Shown in pieces: positions 37,163 through 46,079 of a DNA stretch of 64,000 nucleotides. Positions within the stretch are counted from its first letter, which is position 1, and every line of letters starts with the position of its first letter. The stretch spans positions 798,278 to 862,277 of the forward strand of contig NZ_KB235910.1 in assembly GCF_000332175.1 (NCBI RefSeq), given 5' to 3'. The notes beneath the pieces were generated by a model. That model was not told where the DNA came from. It did no database searches and saw nothing but the letters and a program-made list of their open reading frames with translations. This stretch comes from Pseudanabaena sp. PCC 6802. GTDB lineage: Bacteria > Cyanobacteriota > Cyanobacteriia > Pseudanabaenales > Pseudanabaenaceae. Both the position numbers and the translations under genes were made by a program.

Positions 37163-37981
37163 CTAGCTGATACCAAACCAACCTAAATATACTGTCAAAA
37201 TTTTGTTGCCAAGGAATAATGAAATTGCCCCTCCTAAAGCCAAAAACGGCCCAAACGGAAATGCTTGTTTTTGACCTAGCCTACCCATGGCGATCGCTCC
37301 TAGCCCCACTACCGAACCGACAGCCGCCGCAACCAGCACCGCCAGTAGTAAATTTTGCCACCCCAACCACGCCCCCATTGCAGCAGCTAACTTAGCATCT
37401 CCAGCACCCATTGCCTCTTTTTGCAAAAAGATACGACCGCACAGTCGCATGATGTCGAGCAACCAAATGCCGACCACTGCACCAGTAATACTGGCAATAA
37501 GCTCACTCCCCCAGGTAATGCGACTGTCACCTGCGATCGCGGCGTTAAGCAAATGATAGACCACACCTAAGCCGAGACAAGACTGGGTAAGCGCGTTAGG
37601 CAGGGTCATAGTATCGATATCGATTATGGCTAGTGCTAGCAGCCATGCCAAGAATAAGCAATATAAGATCGAGATTAAAAGTGGTTGTGAAGCGCCAAAG
37701 GCAAGGGCAACCAACCAAAATAGTAAAGCTGTGATGAACTCAATTAGGGGATATCGCCATGAAACCGGAGCGCGACAATAACGACATTTCCCCTTAATCA
37801 ACAGCCAGCCCACAATAGGAATATTGTCTTTAGGACTGAGTTGTTTGTGACATTTGGGGCAACGCGACGGTGGAAACAGTAGGGAAAGCCCTGCCGGGAG
37901 GCGATAGATGACAACATTGAGGAAGCTGCCAATACTGGCACCTAGAAGTACGGCGAACACTTGTAAAACCAGGCTTTCCAA
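37163..37981 (-). CDS. pilD: Prepilin peptidase PilD
   Basis: PilD cleaves and N-methylates type IV prepilins at the inner membrane. The 272-residue polytopic protein has the GSFLNVVIYRLP signature, two zinc-binding pairs CPKC (41-44) and CRYC (66-69), and the two catalytic aspartates in IIDIDTMTLPN and GAGDAKLAAAMG. All are intact. It is upstream of pilM on the same strand with a 144-bp gap and may have its own promoter. Confidence 0.96.
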   Translation of the reverse strand: MESLVLQVFAVLLGASIGSFLNVVIYRLPAGLSLLFPPSRCPKCHKQLSPKDNIPIVGWLLIKGKCRYCRAPVSWRYPLIEFITALLFWLVALAFGASQPLLISILYCLFLAWLLALAIIDIDTMTLPNALTQSCLGLGVVYHLLNAAIAGDSRITWGSELIASITGAVVGIWLLDIMRLCGRIFLQKEAMGAGDAKLAAAMGAWLGWQNLLLAVLVAAAVGSVVGLGAIAMGRLGQKQAFPFGPFLALGGAISLFLGNKILTVYLGWFGIS

Positions 37982-38081
37982 TTGATGCCTCCCAAAAATT
38001 CATGTAATGCAAGTACCTACATTCGAGCTATAACGAGCTATAAATGTATTTTAAGAAGATTAGCACCACAAAATTAAGAAA

Positions 38082-38609
38082 ATGACTACAGATCGAAGAT
38101 TGGATAGTATAGAAGCCCAATTGCAGTCTATAGCTGAGTCTAACGCCAGCGCCAGTAACAATATCGATCGATTAGTAACGACTACCGAGCGGTTAGCAAC
38201 TACCACTGAGCAATTAGTAGCAACTACGCGGTTGCTGGAACAAGCATCTGCTAATGCCCTCAATGGCATTATTGAGTCAAGGGCTGAAGTGAATGATGAA
38301 CTCAAACAACTAGTAGCAACTACGCGGTTGCTGGAACAAGCATCTGCTAATGCCCTCAATGGCATTATTGAGTCAAGGGCTGAAGTGAATGATAACCTCG
38401 AACAGTTAGTAATGACGACTCAGTTATTAGAACAAGCAGTTGCTAATGTTTTCAATGGTATGACTGAGTTAAGAGCTGACATCAATATTGACCTTAAAGC
38501 TGAGTTAATCGAGATCAAAGAAACCGCCAAAATACAAGCAGCTATAGCAGATAAACAGGCTGAAAGCGTAAGGTCGTTAATTCAGATGCTCGATCGAAGA
38601 CAGGCTTAG
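38082..38609 (+). CDS. Unknown coiled-coil protein with internal 32-residue repeats
   Basis: No family is recognised. The 175-residue soluble protein is largely helical. A 32-residue unit beginning LVATTRLLEQ occurs twice almost unchanged and a third time diverged (LVMTTQLLEQAVANV). At DNA level the first two units share an exact 83-bp direct repeat at a 96-bp spacing (38215-38297 and 38311-38393). A short TTERLATTTEQ segment before them looks like a decayed fourth unit. It starts MTTDRRLDSIEAQLQSIAE and ends SVRSLIQMLDRRQA. Confidence 0.6.
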   Translation: MTTDRRLDSIEAQLQSIAESNASASNNIDRLVTTTERLATTTEQLVATTRLLEQASANALNGIIESRAEVNDELKQLVATTRLLEQASANALNGIIESRAEVNDNLEQLVMTTQLLEQAVANVFNGMTELRADINIDLKAELIEIKETAKIQAAIADKQAESVRSLIQMLDRRQA

Positions 38610-38644
38610 CTTAGGATGGGGAATGAGACTTTAAATTAACAAGC

Positions 38645-39367
38645 ATGACTTCGCAATTAGCTGGGCAAAAAATTCTGATTACGGGGGCTAGTAGCGGGAT
38701 TGGGAAAGCTACTGCTAGCGCGTTGGTTAAATTAGGCGCGAGCGTGGCATTAGTTAGCAGGAATCCCGATCGAGCGATCGCTGACATTAGCGCGCAAAAA
38801 ACAGCGAGCGCAAGTGTAAAAGCTTACGAACTCGATCTCTCAGATGTGAGTTCGGTAGCTGCCAAGATCGAAAATATCGTGGCGGATTTTGGTGGCGTTG
38901 ACACGTTAGTCAATAATGCGGGGATGGCATACATCGGAGAGCTTATCGATACGCCCTTAGCGGATTGGCAAAAAGTAATCGATCTAAATCTAACCAGTGT
39001 ATTTCAATGCATTCAGGCAGTTCTGCCTGCGATGCGACGACAACAGCATGGCACGATTGTCAACGTGGCATCGATCGCGGCTAAACAAGCTTTTCCTCAA
39101 TGGGGAGCCTACTGTGCTAGTAAATTCGGCTTATTAGGAATGGCTCAAGCTTTGGCAGAAGAGGAGCGATCGCACGGTATTAAAGTCATGTCAATTTGTC
39201 CTGGCTCGGTTAATACACCGCTATGGGACACGGTAGCGGCGAACTTCGACCGGGAAGCCATGCTTACAGAAGACAACGTAGCAGATGCCATTGTTTATCT
39301 GCTGTCATTACCAGCTAATGCTGTAGTGAGCGATCTGGTGCTGATGCCAAATGCGGGGGTGCTTTGA
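38645..39367 (+). CDS. Short-chain dehydrogenase/reductase
   Basis: The 240-residue protein has the Rossmann motif TGASSGIGKA (14-23), NNAG, a catalytic Ser in NVASIAAK and YCASK with the catalytic Tyr and Lys. It is a classical SDR using NAD(P)H, similar in layout to FabG-like enzymes. It lies 35 bp after the coiled-coil gene. Substrate cannot be inferred. Confidence 0.9.
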   Translation: MTSQLAGQKILITGASSGIGKATASALVKLGASVALVSRNPDRAIADISAQKTASASVKAYELDLSDVSSVAAKIENIVADFGGVDTLVNNAGMAYIGELIDTPLADWQKVIDLNLTSVFQCIQAVLPAMRRQQHGTIVNVASIAAKQAFPQWGAYCASKFGLLGMAQALAEEERSHGIKVMSICPGSVNTPLWDTVAANFDREAMLTEDNVADAIVYLLSLPANAVVSDLVLMPNAGVL

Positions 39368-39688
39368 CGCAGGGAATGGTTACATTCATGGCAACCGCAT
39401 ACTCTGAAGCCAGCCAGATCTATCTATATAGTAAGGAAAAACTTGAGTGGGGCTAGATGTAGATAAAGGTTTATTTCTATTGACTTAATTCTTAGTAATG
39501 TTAGGAATTAGCTTGCCTTATTGATATTATGCGTTTGCCCTGGGTATGGTGGCAGTTTGGTTGTGTTACCCAGAAAGTTTCCGTGTAATCATCCTATATT
39601 AGACCTACACTCTGCCACAGTTTTTGAAAAGGAGCATGAGTTTGATGGTAATCTCTTACCAAAAGTAAGGGTTGCTTTCAGCACGATT
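39368..39688. other. Intergenic stretch without clear features
   Basis: No gene, repeat or hairpin is evident. A ribosome-like AAAAGGAG (39628-39635) precedes a nine-codon frame. An open frame from 39521 joins the gene at 39689, so an upstream non-ATG start for that gene remains possible. Confidence 0.4.
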
Positions 39689-40033
39689 ATGGCAAAAATC
39701 CCACCCGAAATCTCTGAGACAATCTGGAGGCTAAAGCGACAATTAGCAGATGTTATTGATACTGCCAGATCCACTGAATTTTTCTTATTTGATACATTTG
39801 GTGAAACAAAAAGGACAATTGTTTATCTTGACGACTTGCAAAGTGTTGCAGAACAGGCAACAGAGCGATTTTCCCAGTTTTCGAGTCTGCAAATCCGGAT
39901 TTTTAATGTTCAGCCTCATGTTCCAGGAGATATGCTAGAGCTAGTGATGCAGAGCATAGCGACTACGCAGGCTAGACTACCAGCACTAGAGCAAAGTATT
40001 CGAGAAATTAGGACTGAGTGGGAGTTACCATGA
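39689..40033 (+). CDS. Unknown small protein, first of a coupled pair
   Basis: No family is recognised. The 114-residue protein starts MAKIPPEISETIWRLKRQLADVI, includes a beta-rich middle (FFLFDTFGETKRTIVYLDDLQ, QIRIFNVQPHVP in outline) and a long C-terminal helix. The frame is open back to 39521, and this ATG lacks a good ribosome site, so the start is uncertain. Its TGA overlaps the ATG of the next gene (ATGA), so the two are translationally coupled. The paired small-gene layout recalls toxin-antitoxin modules, but no motif supports that. Confidence 0.5.
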   Translation: MAKIPPEISETIWRLKRQLADVIDTARSTEFFLFDTFGETKRTIVYLDDLQSVAEQATERFSQFSSLQIRIFNVQPHVPGDMLELVMQSIATTQARLPALEQSIREIRTEWELP

Positions 40034-40233
40034 CAAACCAACCATTGATGCCAGATCCGTCAGTTGATCGACGTCTCTTAGGTAACTTGCGTTGTGCTCG
40101 CCTGGAAATTGAAGAATTAGGGTTACAGCTTGATGAAGTGCTAGCTAGATTTGATGAAGAGATTCGTCAGCAAAGATTGAAACGCATTCAGAAATCTTTA
40201 AGTCTTGCTAACGAACAAACACTCAGTCCTTGA
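40030..40233 (+). CDS. Unknown small helical protein, second of a coupled pair
   Basis: The 67-residue product starts at the ATG inside the ATGA overlap with the upstream gene. It is highly charged and helical (LRCARLEIEELGLQLDEVLA, then RFDEEIRQQRLKRIQKSL). No family is recognised. Overlap with the previous gene suggests the two proteins are made in fixed proportion and may bind each other. Confidence 0.5.
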   Translation: MTNQPLMPDPSVDRRLLGNLRCARLEIEELGLQLDEVLARFDEEIRQQRLKRIQKSLSLANEQTLSP

Positions 40234-40380
40234 CTTGTCTAACTTTGACACTAGTATCCTTTCGCGTTTCTGAAAGATGGAGCAACAACAGTGGCGATGC
40301 TAGCATCGCTGTTTGGTTAGAACGCTGTTTAGCTAGAATTAGTTAAAGAGCCAGAAAAATTAAACCATAGCAAGCGAACA

Positions 40381-41724
40381 GTGAACCAAGCATCTTTAAA
40401 GCAGCTCGATAACGATAGGCTTTACCCACTTTTGATCGCCCAGGAGATGAAGATCGGACGGGAGTCTAGTTGTCAGATTGTCCTGGACTCTGCCCAATAC
40501 CCTTCTATTTCTCGTACGCACGCCGTCCTGAGACCTCTAGCATCGGGGGGGTGGGAAGTTTGCGATCTTAACAGCGCTAACGGTACCTTAGTCAACGGTC
40601 AGCGTTTGTATGGGTGTCAAAGATTACAATCTGGCGATCGCATTACAGTAGGGCAAAACGCTGTGACTTTCTTGTTTGCGATCGAAGCACCAGCAGGAGC
40701 AATTAGAGATCGAGAATTCATTCCCCCATCACCACCCAGAACGCCTGTCGGTTCGCCATCTGCTTCCCCCTCATCTAGTAGTGCTGGTATTTCACTATCG
40801 CAACTCGTACCCATCCTTTCAACTGGCAAAGACCTGCGCCGCAAGGCTTTCCTGATTCCAGGCATTGTAACTGTTGCGGTTGTCGTCTCCATGTTTGCGA
40901 CAATCGGCAACTTTACTGCTTTTGCGGGGTTGTTGGCTCTTTACCTGGCTCTGGGTGGTTTCTACGTTATCTATCAAATGTGTGGCAAGTCTAAACCCTG
41001 GTGGTTGTTGCTTAGTGCCGCCATTATGACGATGGCGCTGTTGATAATTCCTCCTGTATTTTTGCTGTTTGAATTGGTATTTCGGCGATTGCTGCCTGGT
41101 AACGTAGCGGGCTTACCTCAAGGTGCAGGTTTTATCCCCACTTTTGTGGCGCATTTTTTCGGCGCAGGCATGTTGGAAGAATTGTTTAAAGCGATACCAA
41201 TTCTGGTCTTTTTTGCGATCGGTTCGTGGTTGCGCAGTCCTCTTCGAGAGCGCGTAGGAGTATGGGAACCGCTAGATGGAATTTTGATAGGTGCAGCTTC
41301 TGCGGCTGGGTTTACTTTATTGGAAACTCTAGGACAGTACGTACCCAATCTTGTCGCCCAAGTTGCAAGAGAGGCAGGGCAAGGAGCAGGGCTTTTTATC
41401 GGACTGCAACTCCTGATCCCTAGGGTTTTGGGGTCGGTTGCAGGACATATGGCTTACAGTGGCTATTTTGGTTATTTTATTGGCCTTAGTATTTTAAAAC
41501 CTAAAAGTGCGTGGGTAGTTCTACCTATTGGCTACCTGACTGCATCTGCTCTACATGGTTTTTGGAATGCCTCTAGTGCTTTTAGCCCCAACCAAAATAC
41601 ATCGCTGGTCGTGTCGGCAATCGTAGGGATTTTGTCCTATGCCTTCCTAACAGCAGCAATTCTAAAGGCGCGATCGCTCTCACCCTCCCGCGCTGAAAAT
41701 TTTGCTACCCGGCTCAAACCTTAG
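40381..41724 (+). CDS. FHA domain fused to a PrsW-type intramembrane protease
   Basis: The 447-residue protein starts with an FHA phosphothreonine-binding domain (MKIGRESSCQIVLDS, ISRTHAVLRP, LNSANGTLVNG; about 20-100), followed by a Pro/Ser linker and about eight membrane helices. The membrane part carries PrsW (glutamic-type CAAX-like family) motifs: MLEELFKAIP with the paired glutamates, AGFTLLETLG, HMAYSGYFGYF and ALHGFWN. This suggests intramembrane proteolysis or peptidase activity controlled by Ser/Thr phosphorylation. The kinase at 9094 is one candidate partner in the genome, but only by logic. The start is GTG. Confidence 0.85.
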   Translation: MNQASLKQLDNDRLYPLLIAQEMKIGRESSCQIVLDSAQYPSISRTHAVLRPLASGGWEVCDLNSANGTLVNGQRLYGCQRLQSGDRITVGQNAVTFLFAIEAPAGAIRDREFIPPSPPRTPVGSPSASPSSSSAGISLSQLVPILSTGKDLRRKAFLIPGIVTVAVVVSMFATIGNFTAFAGLLALYLALGGFYVIYQMCGKSKPWWLLLSAAIMTMALLIIPPVFLLFELVFRRLLPGNVAGLPQGAGFIPTFVAHFFGAGMLEELFKAIPILVFFAIGSWLRSPLRERVGVWEPLDGILIGAASAAGFTLLETLGQYVPNLVAQVAREAGQGAGLFIGLQLLIPRVLGSVAGHMAYSGYFGYFIGLSILKPKSAWVVLPIGYLTASALHGFWNASSAFSPNQNTSLVVSAIVGILSYAFLTAAILKARSLSPSRAENFATRLKP

Positions 41725-41990
41725 GATAGACAAATTTGTTCTTACTTGAACCTTCGAGATCTTTGGCACTAGCAACCCACAAATCTTAAGAAATGATTTA
41801 GAATTGTAAAGGAGTGTAAAAAAACTTCTCTCTCTTGGCAAAAATCATGATGTCGAAAGATAGATGAATGTTTCAGCCTGGTATCTTAACCTTATCTTTA
41901 GAATCTAGTCTCCAAGATAGGTGTTTGAAGGACTAGACAAGGGTGTTTTTTCCTCCTCTTGTAGTGTCACGCAAAAGTATTTAAATCAAC

Positions 41991-42761
41991 ATGACAATCT
42001 CTTTATCTCGCTCGCCTGCTTTTAATCAAGATAACGAACCAAATTCCTCTAGACTTTCTACAACCCAAAAAATTGCTAAGATGCCGATTTCGCAAATAAT
42101 TCGTACCAGATTAGAGACGGCAAGCGCTCCTTATTTTGCTAATGACAATATTTCAGAATTTATTAGCGATGAGGAAAGAAAAGAGTTAAAGAAGGAGATC
42201 GAAGGCAAGCTCCAAAGCCTATTTGATTCTTTGGTGATCGATACGCAGAACGATCACAACACCAAGGAAACAGCGCGTCGCGTTGCCAAAATGTACGTTG
42301 ACGAGGTGTTTAAGGGTCGCTATCATCCCATGCCCAAAGTCACGGATTTCCCCAATGCCAAGGAACTTGACGAGGTATATACCCTGGGGCCAATCACGAT
42401 ACGTTCTGCTTGCTCGCATCACTTCGTGCCAATTGTGGGGCAAGCCTGGGTTGGTATTCTCCCTAGCGATCGCGTCATTGGTATTTCAAAGTTCAATCGC
42501 ATTGTAGACTGGGTAATGAGTCGCCCTCACATTCAAGAGGAAGCAGCCGTGATGGTAGCTGACATCATCGAAGACCTGATTAAACCAAAAGGATTGGCGT
42601 TTGTAATTAAGGCTCAACACATGTGCATGAGTTGGCGCGGGGTAAAAGAACCCGATACGAAAATGATCAACTCAATTGTACGCGGTGCTTTCCGAACCGA
42701 TCCTTCTTTAAAGAAGGAGTTCTTCGACCTGATCCGCGCCCACGGCTTCCATGAATGCTAA
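41991..42761 (+). CDS. folE: GTP cyclohydrolase I
   Basis: FolE converts GTP to dihydroneopterin triphosphate, the first step to folate and pterins. The 256-residue protein has the zinc and active-site motifs CSHHFVPIVG and HMCMSWRGVK, and RVAKMYVDEVFKG. The first 45 residues (SLSRSPAFNQDNEPNSSRL) are low complexity; an internal ATG (MPISQIIRTRLETA) could be the true start. A 266-bp upstream region has no recognisable site. Confidence 0.96.
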   Translation: MTISLSRSPAFNQDNEPNSSRLSTTQKIAKMPISQIIRTRLETASAPYFANDNISEFISDEERKELKKEIEGKLQSLFDSLVIDTQNDHNTKETARRVAKMYVDEVFKGRYHPMPKVTDFPNAKELDEVYTLGPITIRSACSHHFVPIVGQAWVGILPSDRVIGISKFNRIVDWVMSRPHIQEEAAVMVADIIEDLIKPKGLAFVIKAQHMCMSWRGVKEPDTKMINSIVRGAFRTDPSLKKEFFDLIRAHGFHEC

Positions 42762-42809
42762 GGCGATCGCAGCGATAACTTGACTGTGACTAATGTCTGA
42801 AATAGGTCT

Positions 42810-43403
42810 GTGATGAAAAACTGGCTGAGTAGTTTTGTGCGTTTCTCTGTCGATCGGATATTCAGGTCGGTTGTTTGTCTGATCTGTGTACTGGCAATCG
42901 TAGGCGCGATCGCAAGTCCCGCCTATGCCAACCTCAAAGACGATCGCTTTGATGGCAATATTTTTGCGCTTTATGGTGGCAATGGTTCGCTCGTACCACC
43001 CAAGGTCGATCTAAAAGAATCCTTGCGGCTTGGAAAACCAGCCGTAATTGCTTTTTACATTGATGACAGCTATGACTGCAAGCTTTACACGCCAGTACTA
43101 AATGACGTGCAAGCTTATTACGGTAAGGCTGTCAGCATCATTCCCATTGCTGTAGATAGTCTCGATCTAAGCACTCCTAAAACCAATTTCAACACTGATG
43201 ACGAAGCATATTACTACCGAGGCTTTGTGCCGCAGACAGTTGTGCTTAGCCCAGATCGCAAGGTGTTATTTGACCTGGACGGTAAACCTGACTTTGCCGA
43301 TCTCGATGCCGCTCTAAGACAGATTCCTGGTTTGTCTGCTCTAGCGCCAAATGTTAAGTTACGCAATCCCGTCACCAAACAGGTCAACGAAGTTACACCC
43401 TAG
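42810..43403 (+). CDS. Thylakoid thioredoxin-fold protein (photosystem I accumulation factor type)
   Basis: The 197-residue precursor has a signal peptide ending PAYANLKDD (about 48). The rest is a thioredoxin-like fold ([38 protein letters not shown] in outline, [21 protein letters not shown]). The CxxC redox motif is reduced to SYDC, so it cannot act as a normal dithiol oxidoreductase. It matches a cyanobacterial family described as needed for photosystem I accumulation; that name is from memory. Next comes a ferredoxin-like gene, 14 bp away. Confidence 0.75.
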   Translation: MMKNWLSSFVRFSVDRIFRSVVCLICVLAIVGAIASPAYANLKDDRFDGNIFALYGGNGSLVPPKVDLKESLRLGKPAVIAFYIDDSYDCKLYTPVLNDVQAYYGKAVSIIPIAVDSLDLSTPKTNFNTDDEAYYYRGFVPQTVVLSPDRKVLFDLDGKPDFADLDAALRQIPGLSALAPNVKLRNPVTKQVNEVTP

Positions 43404-43417
43404 GCGATCGCGCGAAA

Positions 43418-43828
43418 ATGATGACAAATGCAAATGCTGATGCTCTTGAACAAGATCTCAAGCAGAGCTTAGAGCGCCAAGTGCAAAAGCTATCCCTGAA
43501 TAGGATTCAGCGACATCTGTTTTTGTGTGCCGATCAAACTGAAGCTCTATGCTGTCAGAAAGAAGTAGGATTGGCGGCTTGGAATTACTTAAAGCGTCGC
43601 ATTAAGGAACTCAAGTTAGAGGCCAAGGTATTTCGCACCAAGGCAAATTGCCTGCGCGTGTGCGAGCGCGGCCCTATTTTAGTTATTTACCCCGAAGGCG
43701 TATGGTATCGCTCAGCCACGCCAGAGATCCTGGAGCGCGTTCTCCAGGAACACGTAATTCAGGGCATATTGGTTGAGGAATACGCATTTGTGACACCTCC
43801 AACCGAAATTAAGCTGTTACCGTTATGA
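43418..43828 (+). CDS. Thioredoxin-like [2Fe-2S] ferredoxin
   Basis: The 136-residue protein resembles the shethna-type/NuoE-like [2Fe-2S] ferredoxins. It has [19 protein letters not shown] and, further on, [24 protein letters not shown], giving four spaced cysteines for the cluster, with an HVIQG-type C-terminus. Likely an electron carrier with unknown partner. The stop overlaps by six bases the 3' end of the convergent TPR gene. Confidence 0.85.
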   Translation: MMTNANADALEQDLKQSLERQVQKLSLNRIQRHLFLCADQTEALCCQKEVGLAAWNYLKRRIKELKLEAKVFRTKANCLRVCERGPILVIYPEGVWYRSATPEILERVLQEHVIQGILVEEYAFVTPPTEIKLLPL

Positions 43829-44344
43829 TTGCTTGGCGGCAACGCGCTTGCGTAATGAATTAGCGCGGCGCTTAGCAGTGTCGTTATCGGGAGCGATCGC
43901 TAAAGTCTTTTCATAAACTTCTAGTGCTTGCGGCACTAGATTTTTTTGTTCGTAGGCGTGCCCCAGATTATTAAGCGCGAAAACGTATTCGGGGTTTAGC
44001 TCCAGGGCTTCTTTGTAATGTTTGATTGCCAGATCGTATTGCTTTTGGGAAAAATAGGCGTAGCCCATAGCGTTATAGATCTCGGGAGCGTTCTCGCCAC
44101 CAGCTTTGATTGCTGTTTGAAACTCGCTCAGTGCCTTGGCATAGAGTTTCTTTCTCAGATAGACGCTGCCTAACTCGTAGTATTCCTCGGGAGTACCTTT
44201 CTCTTTTAGTAATTTGGGTTGCAGCTTAGAAATTACTGCTTCTAGACTGCGGCTCTTCAAGATTTGGCGCAGTACGAACCATCCCACACCGAATAAAATT
44301 GTTACCAGGCTAACAAGATAGGCGATCGCAAGTTTGTCGTCCAT
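43823..44344 (-). CDS. Membrane-anchored TPR protein
   Basis: The 173-residue protein has an N-terminal helix ([20 protein letters not shown]), then about three tetratricopeptide repeats ([22 protein letters not shown] region, [40 protein letters not shown]) and a basic C-terminus. TPRs hold partner proteins; the partner is unknown. It is convergent with the ferredoxin gene. Confidence 0.85.
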   Translation of the reverse strand: MDDKLAIAYLVSLVTILFGVGWFVLRQILKSRSLEAVISKLQPKLLKEKGTPEEYYELGSVYLRKKLYAKALSEFQTAIKAGGENAPEIYNAMGYAYFSQKQYDLAIKHYKEALELNPEYVFALNNLGHAYEQKNLVPQALEVYEKTLAIAPDNDTAKRRANSLRKRVAAKQS

Positions 44345-44426
44345 GAATGAATAAATATATTTCAGTAAGTATCGTAGATTATTTTACAGGTTGGAGGGTT
44401 GGGGTTGGGGGTTACGCAGAACGCAG

Positions 44427-44597
44427 GGGTTTAGCATTTGTCAATAACGCTTGCGTTTGATGTGAAGATAGTCAGACAAATGCTAAACCCTTACTGTCGG
44501 TTCCACGAGACGACCGATCGCATTGATGCCGATCGCGTTGAGATTTGTCAATAACGCTTGCGTTTGATGCGAAGACTATCGCACAAATGCTAACCCT
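44427..44597. repeat. Family D palindrome, two direct copies
   Basis: The first copy is a perfect 16-bp inverted repeat (GGGTTTAGCATTTGTC at 44427-44442 and its complement at 44475-44490) around AATAACGCTTGCGTTTGATG. The second copy (about 44543-44597) repeats ATTTGTCAATAACGCTTGCG and the right arm, and ends against the stop of the dehydrogenase gene at 44600, where it could act as a terminator. Confidence 0.8.
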
Positions 44598-44599
44598 TA

Positions 44600-45496
44600 C
44601 TATTCCACCAGAGGCTGTTGGCGCTCGCGGTAAGCGCGAATCATTGCCTGCGTGCCTTGCTCTGCACCATCATCTAGCTCGCTCACTGCTTGAAATAATT
44701 GTCGAGCTAGTTCTACGCCCATTAACCGCTTGTCATCAGCATTAGCAATCGCGGTGACAAATTTTAGATCTTTGAGCATGTTGGCGATCGTAAATCCAGG
44801 CTGGAAATCCGACTCCGCCACCTTCATGCCCAGATTGGACAGCGCCCAGGACGCTGCGGCCCCACTACCGCATACTTCCACAACTAGATTGGGGTCGATA
44901 CCAATTTGCTCCGCCAGCAGCATTGACTCGCAGATGCCCATCATGTACGTCGATACTAAAATCTGATTGCAAAGTTTAACCCCTTGACCGCTCCCCACCG
45001 CACCGCACCAACGCATAGTGGTGCCCATTGCCGCTAGTAGTGGCTGACACTCCTCAAAATCCGAGCGATCGCCACCAACCATGAATGTAAGCGTGCCATT
45101 TCTAGCACCGATGTCGCCGCCAGAAATCGGTGCATCTAAAAAGCGGAGGTTCTGGGCCTGCAAAGCTTGATCGATGCGTCTAGCTGCCTGAGGACCAATC
45201 GTGCTGGTGTCAACGACTAGAGCATGGGGGCGGGCATAATGCACCACGCCTGTATCTCCCAGTAATACCTCTTCCACATCTGGAACATCAGACACGCAGA
45301 GGAAGATGGTATCAGCATCTGCCACCGCTTCGCGAATCGAAGTAAAAATTTTAGCCCCTGCTTCTCTAGCAGTAGTGATGCTAGGGCGATCGCTAGAGCG
45401 ATTCCAAGCGTTAACATCAAAACCTTTACGCGCCAGGTTAGCTGCCATCGACCCGCCCATAATGCCCAAGCCTAAAAAGGCAACCTTTGAATTCAT
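44600..45496 (-). CDS. 3-hydroxyisobutyrate dehydrogenase-family NAD(P) oxidoreductase
   Basis: The 298-residue protein has FLGLGIMGGSMAANLARKG (8-26, NAD(P) binding), VDTSTIGPQ and DAPISGGDIGARNGTLTFMVGG, then GSGQGVKLCNQILVSTYM with the catalytic lysine. This is the beta-hydroxyacid dehydrogenase family, including glyoxylate/succinic semialdehyde reductases. The substrate cannot be chosen from sequence. It is 24 bp downstream of the STAS gene on the same strand. Confidence 0.9.
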   Translation of the reverse strand: MNSKVAFLGLGIMGGSMAANLARKGFDVNAWNRSSDRPSITTAREAGAKIFTSIREAVADADTIFLCVSDVPDVEEVLLGDTGVVHYARPHALVVDTSTIGPQAARRIDQALQAQNLRFLDAPISGGDIGARNGTLTFMVGGDRSDFEECQPLLAAMGTTMRWCGAVGSGQGVKLCNQILVSTYMMGICESMLLAEQIGIDPNLVVEVCGSGAAASWALSNLGMKVAESDFQPGFTIANMLKDLKFVTAIANADDKRLMGVELARQLFQAVSELDDGAEQGTQAMIRAYRERQQPLVE

Positions 45497-45520
45497 AGTG
45501 ACGTTAAGCTGAGTAATTTG

Positions 45521-45880
45521 TTAAGCAGGGAAGTTAGCGATCGCAGTCTCTTCATCGTCAAAACTGGGGAATAGCGGCTCCATACCACAGGCTTCCAGCG
45601 CGATCGTCACCACGTCTGGCGACCTGCAAATTGCCATATATCCACCTGCGGCTTTGCACTTGCGCATAGTTGAAACCAGTACTCCAATCCCAGAACTGTC
45701 AAAACTGGTAACCTGCCCCAGATTCAGGAGCAAATTGGGGTAACCGAAATCAACAATTTGTTGAATTTTATTGCGCACGTCCATGGTAACGATAGAGTCC
45801 AAGCGACCTGCAATTGGCACAATTGCCAATCTTTGCCCTTGAGGAGTAATAGCATCGCGAATCTTTAGTTCAAAACTCAT
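45521..45880 (-). CDS. STAS-domain anti-sigma-factor antagonist-like protein
   Basis: The 119-residue single-domain protein has the STAS fold with VTSFDSSGIGVLVSTMRKC, containing the phosphorylatable serine. Such proteins switch partner binding through phosphorylation by an anti-sigma-type kinase. No kinase or phosphatase partner is adjacent. Two serines (SS) sit at the site. Confidence 0.9.
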   Translation of the reverse strand: MSFELKIRDAITPQGQRLAIVPIAGRLDSIVTMDVRNKIQQIVDFGYPNLLLNLGQVTSFDSSGIGVLVSTMRKCKAAGGYMAICRSPDVVTIALEACGMEPLFPSFDDEETAIANFPA

Positions 45881-45937
45881 AAATGTTAGTTATCCAGATG
45901 CCCAAAACTATGCGATCGCCCTCACTTTACCTGTAAT

Positions 45938-46051
45938 ACCAAATCCTGGTTTGCTCCCCCCTTTTTACTTAAAGTCCGCCTGCGCGGACTTTGTTTGTGT
46001 AGCCGCGACTTCCAGTCGCCAGGCAATAGGGGTAATTAATGCAGATTTGGT
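45938..46051. repeat. Family C repeat, copy 2
   Basis: Bounded by ACCAAATC (45938) and GATTTGGT (ending 46051), it contains a hairpin AGTCCGCCTGCGCGGACTT and TGTGTAGCCGCGACTTCCAG. It resembles widespread cyanobacterial interspersed palindromes. Confidence 0.75.
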
Positions 46052-46079
46052 TATGATAGGTCGATCGAAGCGTACCCAA

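Noticed and set aside
43823-43828. Overlap of convergent ferredoxin and TPR genes as an error
   Set aside because: A six-base convergent overlap at stop codons is common, and both proteins end normally.
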